Origin: Prostheceraeus crozeri
Taxonomy: Eukaryota; Platyhelminthes; Polycladida; Euryleptidae
Direction: 5' to 3'
Assembly: GCA_907163375.1 (NCBI GenBank)
Contig: CAJQUW010001789.1
Location: forward strand, 58,016-122,015
DNA length: 64,000 nucleotides
This document shows positions 55,622-64,000 of this stretch, one piece after another. The notes beneath the pieces were generated by a model. The model ran no database searches. It was not told where the DNA came from and saw nothing but the letters and a program-made list of their open reading frames with translations. Position 1 is the first letter of the stretch. The number at the start of each line of letters is the position of its first letter. A program made the translations under genes and the position numbers.

Positions 55622-58240
55622 GTGAAAAACTGTCTTTTACGATTGACATGTGGATATTGCGTACTGCATTCTGTTGAGAAATTCGACGCATACTTACAAG
55701 AACTTCGTCGACTCATCAAGCATTGCAATTACAATGCCATCACTGCCGAGATGAATCGTGAGGAGCTAATAATACGCGATTCCTTCATTAATGAATTGAC
55801 ATCTGCTTTTATCAGACAAAGGCTATTAGAGAAAAAAACATTGTCATTACATGCAGGGGATGAGATCGCGTCATCAATGGATATTTCTCAAAGAAATACT
55901 GACTATATGATAATCCATCAAACTATTCCATTTGTGCTGTCAATGTACCTACAATGAATGAATTGCCATATAATGATGCTGAATCTTTAGAGGTTGGACA
56001 GAGACATGCATTATCGGCTACGGTTCCTGCAAAAATATATACATGTATGTCTTCCAAGAAAGCGAGATCCTGCTATTTCTGTGGTAAAACTTTTTATTTG
56101 AGGAATATTTCTACAATACACAATGTCAACTGTCGAAATCGTGGTAAACTCGGTCATTTGAAAAGGTCTGCAGGTCAAAATGTGCCAAGTCTGTATCCGC
56201 GGTATTGTCATACAATATTTGCCGCATCTCTCAATTGTGTTCATCTGGATTACGAAAGGCAGTCTTAACTGCTAAGATTGATGGACAGACTGTTTCCGTA
56301 CTGGTGATTACAGGAAGCACAGACAGCTAGTTTTATTAGCACACAACTGCGACTTCTTTGAGCTGTAACATTATTCCATCGTCACAAAAGATTTCGATGG
56401 CTAAAACGACACTTAGATCTTTGACTCATGGCTCATGTGAGGTGAATTTGTCTATAAATAACCTACTCTATGATAAATGAGAATTTAAGAATGTGCGTCT
56501 CAGCGTGATTGATAATCTGTGCTGTGACATTGTTTTTGTCAAGATTTGTAGAAATTGCACAAAAGTGTCGTGCTTTCTTATGGCGGAAATAAGTCTTCGC
56601 TGATTATCACTGGAAATGACTCAATTTGTGCGGTGTCAGTGGCCGTTATTGATGACCCTGAACCTATAAATATTCTTGGCTACACAATTAAAAATGGGAT
56701 AATCAAGCCTGACATTGACCGATTTCGGCCTCTTCAAGAGTTATCTGTTCCGTCTGATACGAAAGCACTGAAAGAGAGCTTCGGGTATTTTGTCTTACTA
56801 CTTGAAGTGGATTCCTCGCTTTCCAGACCACTCACACAAGCGAAGGCATTTCCGTTGGACACTGTGACTACTCGCGCCTTCTCTGATCTGAAGTTGGAGA
56901 AATCTTCGCTCTGTTGATGAAAATCTCCCATTCGTAGTGGCATGTGCCGCTCCTGATGTACCTTTTTCAGCCACACTAATTCAAGGAGGAAGGCCGGTTG
57001 CTTCCATGACGCGAACTTAGCAAGGAAGTGAGATTTACCGTGCAGTTGAGAATGAGGCAATGGCCATTATTGAATGTGTCCGAAAATGGAGTCACTTATT
57101 GTCTCGCAGAACTTTCACTCTTACAACTGATCAGCGTTCGGTAGCATTCATGCTGGGCAATCGAAAGAGCATAAAAGTTAAGAACAATAAAATTCAGGAG
57201 TGAAGACTTGAACTTGCTTCATGCGATTATGATATTCGATACCGTCGAAATAATCAGAATTTTGCGACAGATACTTTGACGCGAGCATTCTCTGCATGTA
57301 TGCTACGAAGGCTTGTCTGGCGGATATTCACGCTGGTCTATGCCATCCCGGTGTGACGCGCTTGTTTCATTTTGTGCGGTCAAAAAACTTACTTTTCTCG
57401 ACAGAAGTTGTCAAGCGTGAGTGTGCTACTTGTCAGATATGTGCCGAGATTAAGCCGAGATTTTTCAAACCTGATGCTGGTATTTTGGTTAAAGCTTCTC
57501 AACCATATGGAACGTTGGGTCCAGTTCCCTCACCATCCAGAAATGTGTATATTCTCACAGTGGTTTACGAATTTAGCAGATTTCCCTTCGCTACACCTTG
57601 TCCAAATATGCTGAGGTCGTGTCTCGAGAGTTAAAAGACTATTTCATGAAGCTTCGTGTGGCCCGTGTGACCACTAGCTTAAGTACGATCCTTACCATCC
57701 AACTGGCAATTCTCGGGTAGAACGCTTTAGTGGAATTATTTGGAAAACGGTTTGCATTGCTCTACGATCAAGAGGATCGTTCGAGAAGGAGTGGGAGTTT
57801 GTTCTTCCGGATGCTTTGCATTCAGTTAGGTCCTTGCTATCAACAGCAACAAATAAGACTACTCACGAGAGATTTTTTGGTTTTCAACGACGATCTGCTA
57901 ACGGAACAACGCTCACATATTGGATGACGCCTGGACCACTTTTGGTAAAGCGATTCGTTCGTTCCAATGATTCCAGTTAATTGTTTGACAGAGCGGATTT
58001 AATGGATGTTTACCCAACTTACACAAATGCTCGAATTCAAGATGGACGGGAAACCAGTGCTGCGCCAAGGATCTGGCTCCATGCCCTCGGTCGGATCTTC
58101 CTATGAACGACGATGATAATGACTCAGACTCACCAGAGCATGATGAATCCTTTGAAAGTGTTCCTGAGTTAAGACGATCCGAACGATCTACTAGAGGTCA
58201 GCTTCCCGATCGGTTGAACTTTTCGAAGAGTTTTTAGGAG
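55622..58240 (+). pseudogene. decayed Ty3/Gypsy retrotransposon (gag to integrase)
   Basis: Fragments appear in the normal order across shifting frames. Gag (55622-55957) has IIRDSFINELTSAFIRQRL. A zinc-knuckle region follows near 56070 (SCYFCGKTF, RGKLGH). Around 56310 the protease active site reads ITGST instead of DTGS-like. The RT/RNase H start (56555-56917) has KPDIDRFRPLQELS. RNase H remnants follow near 57110 (TTDQRSVAFML). The integrase zinc domain (57296-57634) has LCHPGVTRLFHFVRSKNL and CATCQIC. The end near 58185 has ELRRSERSTRGQL. Stops and frameshifts are numerous, and much of the RT palm is missing. A sequence near 55643 (GACATGTGGATATTGCGTAC) recurs near 58248 and may mark LTR remains. 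Confidence 0.8.
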
Positions 58241-58779
58241 AGGAGAATGACATGTGGATATTGCTTACTGCATTCTATTGTTGCTATTGTTGTGTTTGAC
58301 AGTCACGGGTCTTGTACTGTACTGTTGGTGAGTTGAATTCCTGCATTGTATCTTTTATCTTGCTGATCGTTCCATTCTGTTGTGCGTATAATAAGCTTGC
58401 GTCATGAGTTTTAGCAGATTAAAGGCATATTCTGGAATGGTCATTTTCACTACAACGATCACGGCAGAAGAGGAGGTTGGTGATGCTGTAGCTGGTCTAC
58501 AAGATCCGACGTCGTCTACTGACGTTTGGGAATGTGACAAATGCGATTCGATATCTGCTGTTTTTCAATGACAGACAATGAATTTCTAAGTCAGATGAAT
58601 CTCTCGACTTCCTGGAGAAAAAGGGTATGACTAAATCAATTCAAGACATCTCATTGCATGAGATCAGCAAGGCCCCTGATTTTACATCAATTTTACGGAA
58701 CCCGAAGTAGAGTGTTCTACTAACTAAGGATAAGCCCAATGGTCCTATTAAGAATCCTCTTAATAGGAGTTTTTGAAGA

Positions 58780-58857
58780 ATAAGTTCCTTCACAATATGT
58801 TAAATGTCAAATTTTTTTGTTCGCTTTGTCGATGACATTCTAGTTGTATTTGAGGAT
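58780..58857 (+). pseudogene. reverse-transcriptase scrap (VDD box) at Polinton-2 insertion site
   Basis: Translation gives FVRFVDDILVVFED, the catalytic VDD box of a reverse transcriptase, within degraded sequence. The reading stops making sense about where Polinton-2 begins, so the second element probably landed in this relic. Confidence 0.4.
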
Positions 58858-58911
58858 AGTAGTAAGCAAGTGACAAATACTGGATAGCGCAAGATGGCCG
58901 CCGTCGTGGCT

Positions 58912-59520
58912 GCGTCCCCCCCCCCCCTCTGGCACGGCAGAGTGTCGTGGTCGGCCGCCGTGGTGCTTCGTGTCTGAGTCCCCCCCCCCCCCTCTGGAAC
59001 GACAGAGGTGGTGGTCTGTCGTGGTGTGCCGGCCGGGTGGGTCCACGTTCACAACATGTTCGCTGACGTCCCCCCCCCCTCTGGACAGCTTGCTTCGATT
59101 TTGGCTTCTAGTGGACGGATTTTGTCGTGCGATAGCTCGTTTGAAAGCTAAGAGTGAGACAAATTCAGTGAAACAATCGGCTTGTTCCTATCTGTCTTCG
59201 TTCAAAAGTTAGAGCGGTTACAAGATTTTAGGTCGGAGCTCGCTTACCTGAAAAAATCCTAAGTGTCAGAGTGACTTTGTATGGGTAAAATTTTGAAAAT
59301 TTTCCAAAGTGTGGAATTTCGACCTGGGACCGTCACCAAAAAATTTTTCATCAAATTTCACTGACCTCCCCCCCCCCCCCCTCTGGACAGCTTGCTTCGA
59401 TTTTGGCTTCTAGTGGACGGATTTTGTCGTGCGATAGCTCGTTTGAAAGCTAAGAGTGAGACAAATTCAGTGAAACAATCGGCTTGTTCCTATCTGCCTT
59501 CGTTTACATGTGAGACGCCA
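58912..59520. repeat. Polinton-2 terminal-repeat modules
   Basis: Poly(C) tracts occur near 58914, 58979, 59070 and 59366, followed by CTCTGG-A/C words. Two modules (about 59079-59210 and 59380-59510) are almost identical, including GGACAGCTTGCTTCGATTTT. The block CTAAGTGTCAGAGTGACTTT near 59260 also occurs in Polinton-1. Confidence 0.88.
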
Positions 59521-59647
59521 TTTAAGATTTTGGGACATTGGTGAAAAACGACAGAGTTAGAATTTGGGACGTTTTGGGCTGTAGCTTCAAAACGAACTAT
59601 CGGATTGGTAAACGGATGCCAGATTTGGAATCAACTTGATGTTATTG

Positions 59648-59750
59648 TCCAATGAGGATCATCATCCAATGAGAATCAAGCATTTCTTTATAAATAGCGA
59701 GCCTTCCACAGTGAGAATCATTCCATCGTTGAATCACACGAGTGACGGAC
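59648..59750 (+). promoter_or_regulatory. promoter of the leader-intron gene, Polinton-2
   Basis: Two CCAATGAG words (near 59648 and 59666), TTTATAAATA at 59688-59697, and a conserved initiator-like stretch match the promoter in Polinton-1. Confidence 0.7.
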
Positions 59751-59794
59751 GCACATTTTCTCTCTCTAGTTCCCTGTTCTATTATCCAACTAAA

Positions 59795-60569
59795 ATGGTA
59801 AGTCGCTACTTCCCTCCTCTCCTCCCTTGAACGTAAACTTAATACAATCTTTTTTCATTTTCAGGCATCTACTCCATCTGCTGCACTAGTAGGACAAAAT
59901 GGCGGTCAAACGTTACAAGGTTCGCTACGGTCAGATCATCTACAACTGAGGCCAGTGGAAGAAACATCCAAGGTACATAATCCTACACCGCTACAGCGTA
60001 AATTTAAACAAGCCTTGCGTTATGATGATCATAGCGTAGTACTCCAAACGGGAATGCTCCCTTCCACGGATGTCAAGATAATGCACAATCAGTATGGGGA
60101 CTACATACTGATCCCCGTGAGTCCGTACATTCGCCACCAACTTGATATTATTGAGGAGTACGTGACATTAAATATGGACATTCCTACTCCTCTTGCTCAA
60201 GAGTGGAAGGCGAGAGATGACAAGGATACTCCCTATAGAAAGATTTGGGATGGTAATCACATTTGCCTACCGGTATCACATTGGTGTACTTACTATAAGA
60301 AGGAGGGAGATCATTCAATACCCATCAGATGTGATGAGCTCGGAGAAGGTACTTGGGATATCCTTTTCAAAGTGAATGGGCTATATTATGGTCGACACAA
60401 GGATAATAAAATAGCCTCTCTCTCCATGCATATGGAATCCATCCTATATATTCCGAAACCACCCAACGTGGACGACATAATTGATCAAATCCTTAACAGC
60501 AGTGGTACGAAGCGCAAGTCGGAGAAGAATGCTACATCAAAACGCAAATCAAAGAAGGAGAATTGCTAG
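59795..60569 (+). CDS. conserved leader-intron gene, intact copy (unknown function)
   Basis: Exon 1 is ATG only (59795-59797), the intron is 59798-59864 (67 nt, GTAAGT...TTCAG) and exon 2 runs 59865-60569 without a stop. The product is about 235 residues. It begins with a Ser/Ala/Gly/Gln-rich segment supplied by exon 2, then the conserved region starting NPTPLQRKFKQALRYDDH, and ends in KRKSEKNATSKRKSKKE, a likely nuclear localisation signal. Compared with Polinton-1 it lacks the premature stop and has a longer basic tail. No known domain is seen. First position after the promoter suggests an early or regulatory role. Confidence 0.8.
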
Positions 60570-60603
60570 TCCTTTCCTAACTCTACCCTATGACAATTCG
60601 CTT

Positions 60604-60729
60604 ATGTGCTTTGAGTGTCGTAGACGTGGTCTTATTAGATACATTTTACTTCTTCGTTGCCATCATATCATTTGTGTATTTTGTCGTGAAAAGCATCGAT
60701 GTAATTCTTCATTTTGTAATATGTTATAG
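60604..60729 (+). CDS. small RING-like Cys/His protein, Polinton-2
   Basis: This is the 41-residue counterpart of 32495-32620. It keeps CFEC, RCHHIICVFC and HRCNSSFC. The few substitutions avoid the Cys and His, supporting a real protein, but it is short. Confidence 0.5.
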   Translation: MCFECRRRGLIRYILLLRCHHIICVFCREKHRCNSSFCNML

Positions 60730-60781
60730 AACGTTTCCTTAGATGTGTAAATTTCCGTTTTAGGCTTCTATCATCATTTTT

Positions 60782-61312
60782 ATGGATTGTGAGGGTGAAC
60801 CTGTACAGGAGCTCAGTGCTATTGCTATGAACAATTGGACATATCAGATTGTTAGTGTCTATCATCAACATGCCAACTGCGATCCCAATGTTGATCAATG
60901 GGCGAGAAAACACATTCATGGACTTAATCTGAAATATTTGCAAGACTATGGCTTTTCTTGTGAGAGTGCTCTTCTTATTGACTTTAAACGATGGTTAGCT
61001 GCTTTCAATGTTATACGCATCTTTTGTAATAATCCTGGTAAGGAGAGGAAAGTATTTCCCAATCTAATCATTGATGTTATTTTGCTCCCACCTTGGGAGA
61101 GTAGAGTGAATCAACATTATCATGAAGTCACGAAACGTTTTAAGGATTTGTGTGTTCCTATTTTGTCTGTTCGTTGTAGTAGCTACGTTCATAACCAATG
61201 CTTCTTTCCTCCTTACCTCAACACTGCCAAAGTCCTGTATGGTTATCATTGCTCGCTGTATGATAGTTACCAGCTGTATCTATTTTATCTCTTTCAAACC
61301 ATTGATTTATAA
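60782..61312 (+). CDS. DEDDh exonuclease-like protein, Polinton-2
   Basis: This is the 176-residue counterpart of 32673-33203. It keeps MDCEGE at the start and HCSLYD near the end. FCNNPGKE is also unchanged, so the missing Exo II Asp is not a copy-specific mutation. The in-frame upstream hydrophobic stretch after TTTTAG (60764-60781) is conserved too. Confidence 0.65.
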   Translation: MDCEGEPVQELSAIAMNNWTYQIVSVYHQHANCDPNVDQWARKHIHGLNLKYLQDYGFSCESALLIDFKRWLAAFNVIRIFCNNPGKERKVFPNLIIDVILLPPWESRVNQHYHEVTKRFKDLCVPILSVRCSSYVHNQCFFPPYLNTAKVLYGYHCSLYDSYQLYLFYLFQTIDL

Positions 61313-61399
61313 TGCATGCTTGTTACCATTATTCAATAAATGTTACTATGAGAAGAGTTGTTGTTTTCATGCAATGGATGGGTTAGATAAAGGGCGATC

Positions 61400-61810
61400 A
61401 TGTCTTTCTCAAACGACTGCGGAACATTACGTTTTCATAGGCAAAGTTTAAAAGGAGCTGTTCAAGATTATGTGATAAAATTTCATAAAGATGAGACCGA
61501 CATCGAAGCAGTGGTCGATGATGCTAGCACTCTATTTCTAGAGTTAATGAATACATTCTCTGATAGCATTATCATGGCGCGATTAGTTGCGAAAATTAAG
61601 TTTAGTCATTTTGGAAAGGAAGAGGTGGAAAGTCGCTCTTTCCATTTTGCTTCTTATTCAATGGAAGTGGTAGATCACCCCCAAGAATTTTTTAAAAGAC
61701 ATATGATAAAAATTGCTGAACGTCTTAACGCATTTAACCATCATGGTAGCAGTCTAGTGATTGAAGCGATTTCAGATATTCACATTCAACTTTCCATAAA
61801 GAAAAATTGA
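61400..61810 (+). CDS. polymerase-N-domain relative, Polinton-2
   Basis: This 136-residue frame is nearly identical to 33291-33701. It keeps KIKFSHFGKE and LNAFNHHGSSLV. The frame is open in both elements with mostly mild changes, supporting coding function. Confidence 0.6.
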   Translation: MSFSNDCGTLRFHRQSLKGAVQDYVIKFHKDETDIEAVVDDASTLFLELMNTFSDSIIMARLVAKIKFSHFGKEEVESRSFHFASYSMEVVDHPQEFFKRHMIKIAERLNAFNHHGSSLVIEAISDIHIQLSIKKN

Positions 61811-61812
61811 AA

Positions 61813-62137
61813 ATGCAGTGGTACTTGATTGTAGCACAACTGGTTTTCGAGCTATGTCTGCTCACTCTCGAAGTATATTCCTTCTGTACATGCGTCTATT
61901 ATTTAGAAAAGGCTAGCAAATTCATATCTTCAAAAAGACTTGCTATAGACATCAGTAACGGTGAAAACTATGTGTTGCGATGTATGTAAGCGAAAGGATG
62001 GAAATGAAAAGCGCATCTTCAAGAGATGTAAGCATGCTTTTTGTCAACGCTGTTTCATACGTAATTGCATTCAACTTTGCCAATGTAACCACTGTGACAT
62101 TGCTCATTTCGAGTGTCACTTATGTCGCAATAGTTAG
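61813..62137 (+). pseudogene. membrane RING-like protein, frameshifted copy
   Basis: The hydrophobic N-terminal part is intact (61813-61989). One extra A before the Cys-rich region shifts the frame. The RING part is open from an ATG at 61970 to 62137 (55 residues) with CCDVC, RCKHAFCQRC, CQCNHC and a final FECHLC. This last pair is complete here, unlike in Polinton-1. Confidence 0.6.
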
Positions 62138-62188
62138 TACCTATGCAAATGTGGTAAAGATAGGTTTTAGCAAAGACTAACACGGAAA

Positions 62189-62545
62189 ATGGCGAAACGT
62201 AAAATGACGAAACGTAAAAGTCAAAAGTTTTCTTCAGCCATTCAAGCTCTCCGACGAATGAAAGCAAAACAGCGATACAATGCTATACGACATGCTAACG
62301 ATAAATTCATTTGTGAAATTATTTCTCATGTGAGGAAGTTGAGGACGAAGAAATTAGCGCCAAAACAACGAAAGTTACTTAAGCGATATGCTACGAAATT
62401 TGCGTTTCATCTCAATCCTAAAGTCGCCCTTCAAAGAAAGAGGAAAACTCTAACACAAAAGGGCGGTTTCCTTTCAGCAATACTTCCAATGATAGCTCCT
62501 GCCGTGGGCAACCTATTGGGAAATATCTTTGGCTCTAAGCGTTAA
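62189..62545 (+). CDS. small basic virion-like protein with QKGGFL motif, intact copy
   Basis: The protein has 118 residues: a Lys/Arg-rich start, helical middle, LTQKGGFLSAILPMIAPAVG, and a short hydrophobic tail ending GSKR. The equivalent in Polinton-1 has two stops. This type of protein is conserved beside the ATPase in Polintons and is likened to adenoviral core or membrane-active proteins. It precedes the ATPase by about 30 bp. Confidence 0.72.
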   Translation: MAKRKMTKRKSQKFSSAIQALRRMKAKQRYNAIRHANDKFICEIISHVRKLRTKKLAPKQRKLLKRYATKFAFHLNPKVALQRKRKTLTQKGGFLSAILPMIAPAVGNLLGNIFGSKR

Positions 62546-62576
62546 TTATGCAAATGTTGAGTCTCAAAGTAATAAA

Positions 62577-63195
62577 ATGGATTTCAGACTTCAATGTGAT
62601 AAAGTTCTGACTGTATCAGGTCCATCTCATGCAGGTAAAACTGTTTTCACGCTGAATTTTATTGGATAAAAGAAGGGAGTTGTTTAAGGAACCTATCAAT
62701 CGAGTGATTTGGTGTTATGGTATTTATCAACCGTCGCTGTTTCAGGAATTGCAAAGTCGCAACTTTATTCGACATGAAGGAATTATTCCAGTGGATAAAC
62801 TTCAGTCTAATGATGTTGTTGTATTGGATGATTTATTAAAAGAAAGTAAGAATTCCAAAGATGTTACAGATATGTTCACTCGCGCAGCACACCATAAAAG
62901 GTGTTTTATCATCTATATTACACAAAATTTGTTTCCTGATGGAAAAGAAGCTCGTACACGAAACCTGAATACACACTATTATGCTATTTTCAAGAATCCG
63001 CGAGATAAAAGTCAATTTGAAATTTTAGCGCGACAAGTTGCACCCAGAGGATCAAAAGCCTTAATTGAAATTTTTCAAGCAGCTACTGAAAAACCATACG
63101 GTTACTTATTCATTGACTTTACGCAAGAGTGTCCGGAAGAATTTAGATTTCGAAGTGATATTTTGAAAACTCCCATGATTATCTACAAACTATGA
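62577..63195 (+). pseudogene. packaging ATPase, frameshifted copy
   Basis: The ATG at 62577 and the Walker A region (GPSHAGKT) are present. One extra T about 80 bases in shifts the frame into a stop. The rest, including VVVLDD and YITQN, is open in the proper frame to 63195. Polinton-1 has the intact version. Confidence 0.88.
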
Positions 63196-63885
63196 GTTCT
63201 TATTCTCGCATGATTGTTATTCCTCAGGATGAATATGTACAATTGACTGCCATGCAGCAAGTAAAGCAACCTCTTGCAAATCAAATGTATAGGAAAGAAA
63301 TAGATTATCAGCAAAATGTTCACAGCAAAGATCCACATCGTGCGGTATTATTACAATCGGAAACTGTTGAGCAATTGAAAAACTTGAAGAATAAGATGCG
63401 TGACTCTGTATCGACTGCTACACCTTTAGCATCTCGCGCACATGCCATATCTCTTTTCAACAGTATTGAACCCCATCTCAATGTAAATGATAGAGGAGAA
63501 ATCATTACAGATGAAAATAAAGTGATTGATGCTTCACGTTATGAAGACTTGATTCAGTATGCGACACGTAGAAAGCGCCGTCAGGGCTATGTTCCACCTG
63601 GTTGGTCATACTTTCTTAAACTATTGAAAAAGCATAATGTGCCAAAATTTGCTTTAAATAATGAGACATTGAAAGAACTTGATTCAACAGTGGCTACTAC
63701 TCCAATGCTTCAGGCGATGAAAATGCCAACAAATTGGTTTAAGACGTCACCTGCTACATCCCCTCCCACACTCACTAAGCAAACAAGGGGAAGAACTCGA
63801 CGTAGATCTACATCGCCACTAAAACTGGTAAAAGGAAAACGTAAAACAGCTCCTCCTAAGGAAATACATGTTCTCAGACTATTAA
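63192..63885 (+). pseudogene. conserved protein next to ATPase, copy with late frameshift
   Basis: It starts in the ATPase stop (ATGA) as in Polinton-1 and is open for about 220 codons. An inserted base in the final basic tail shifts the last few residues, and the open frame then runs on to 63932. The natural end matching Polinton-1 is near 63885. The change is close to the C-terminus, so the protein may still work. Confidence 0.65.
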
Positions 63886-63886
63886 T

Positions 63887-64000
63887 ATGCAGCAGATGTG
63901 TTGCTTGCCATGGAATGAGCCGCCAGAGGTGAATGTCGTTGTCACTTGCACTTGCTGCGCCAGCTCTCCTAATGAACCCCCTAAGCAATGTGAACACGAT
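63887..64000 (+). CDS. small cysteine-rich protein, partial (window end)
   Basis: This is the first 38 codons of the counterpart of 35777-35992. TCTCC and the following CEHD are kept; the first Cys cluster has one Cys changed to Trp. It is cut by the window end, and the integrase would follow. Confidence 0.45.
   Translation, partial: MQQMCCLPWNEPPEVNVVVTCTCCASSPNEPPKQCEHD

Larger units (their letters stand above)
58858..64000 (+). mobile_element. Polinton-2, left part, truncated by window end
   Basis: It begins AGTAGTAAGC, sharing its first eight bases with Polinton-1, then has poly(C)-led terminal-repeat modules (58912-59520). From 59640 it is collinear with 31550-35890 of Polinton-1 at high identity. 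The expected target copy on the left would be GAGGAT (58852-58857); the right end is outside the window. The UBA-RING gene of Polinton-1 is absent. Confidence 0.85.

Noticed and set aside
58858-58890. Firm placement of the Polinton-2 left tip
   Set aside because: Only eight tip bases match Polinton-1, and the reverse-transcriptase frame could continue a few codons further. Kept as probable, not certain.

Overview
The window looks like a repeat-rich invertebrate (metazoan) nuclear genome. The evidence is GT-AG introns, mariner, hAT and Ty3/Gypsy remnants, and two Polinton/Maverick elements. I cannot name the species.

Layout. (1) 1-21020: a tandem array of 71 tRNA-bearing monomers with a 298-bp period. 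Every tRNA-like gene is on the minus strand and the array runs off the left edge. (2) 21020-27890: mostly non-coding DNA with a 110-bp hAT-type MITE, an AT microsatellite, a hairpin repeat, an inverted duplication, and remnants of a GIY-YIG retroelement and a LINE. (3) 27893-29633: a mariner element with about 140-bp inverted ends and a broken transposase. (4) 29644-53262: an older transposon of about 1.36 kb, apparently split by a complete 22.25-kb Polinton (Polinton-1, 30214-52466, 6-bp target duplication AAGGTT). (5) 53263-58857: a 740-bp inverted-repeat element, featureless DNA, a decayed Ty3/Gypsy element and a reverse-transcriptase scrap. (6) 58858-64000: the left 5.1 kb of a second, closely related Polinton (Polinton-2) in the same orientation, cut by the window edge.

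Polinton-1 carries the family hallmarks: protein-primed DNA polymerase B, retroviral-type integrase with a chromodomain, packaging ATPase, adenain-like protease, double jelly-roll major capsid protein and small basic virion-like proteins. It also carries less usual cargo. This includes a minus-strand TATA-binding-protein-like gene, two tandem paralogues that resemble PC4/Sub1 coactivators, a stand-alone DEDDh exonuclease, a free-standing relative of the polymerase N-terminal domain, a UBA+RING protein, two further small RING-like proteins, and two tandem copies of a virion-surface-like family. Two unrelated genes at opposite ends and on opposite strands (31686 and the polymerase) share a homologous 67-nt leader intron placed directly after the ATG codon.

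Polinton-1 is partly decayed. There are in-frame stops in the capsid, polymerase, leader-intron gene and others, and frameshifts in the polymerase and integrase. Several genes remain open. Polinton-2 is open at some sites where Polinton-1 is broken and broken at others, so comparing the two separates real genes from chance open frames.
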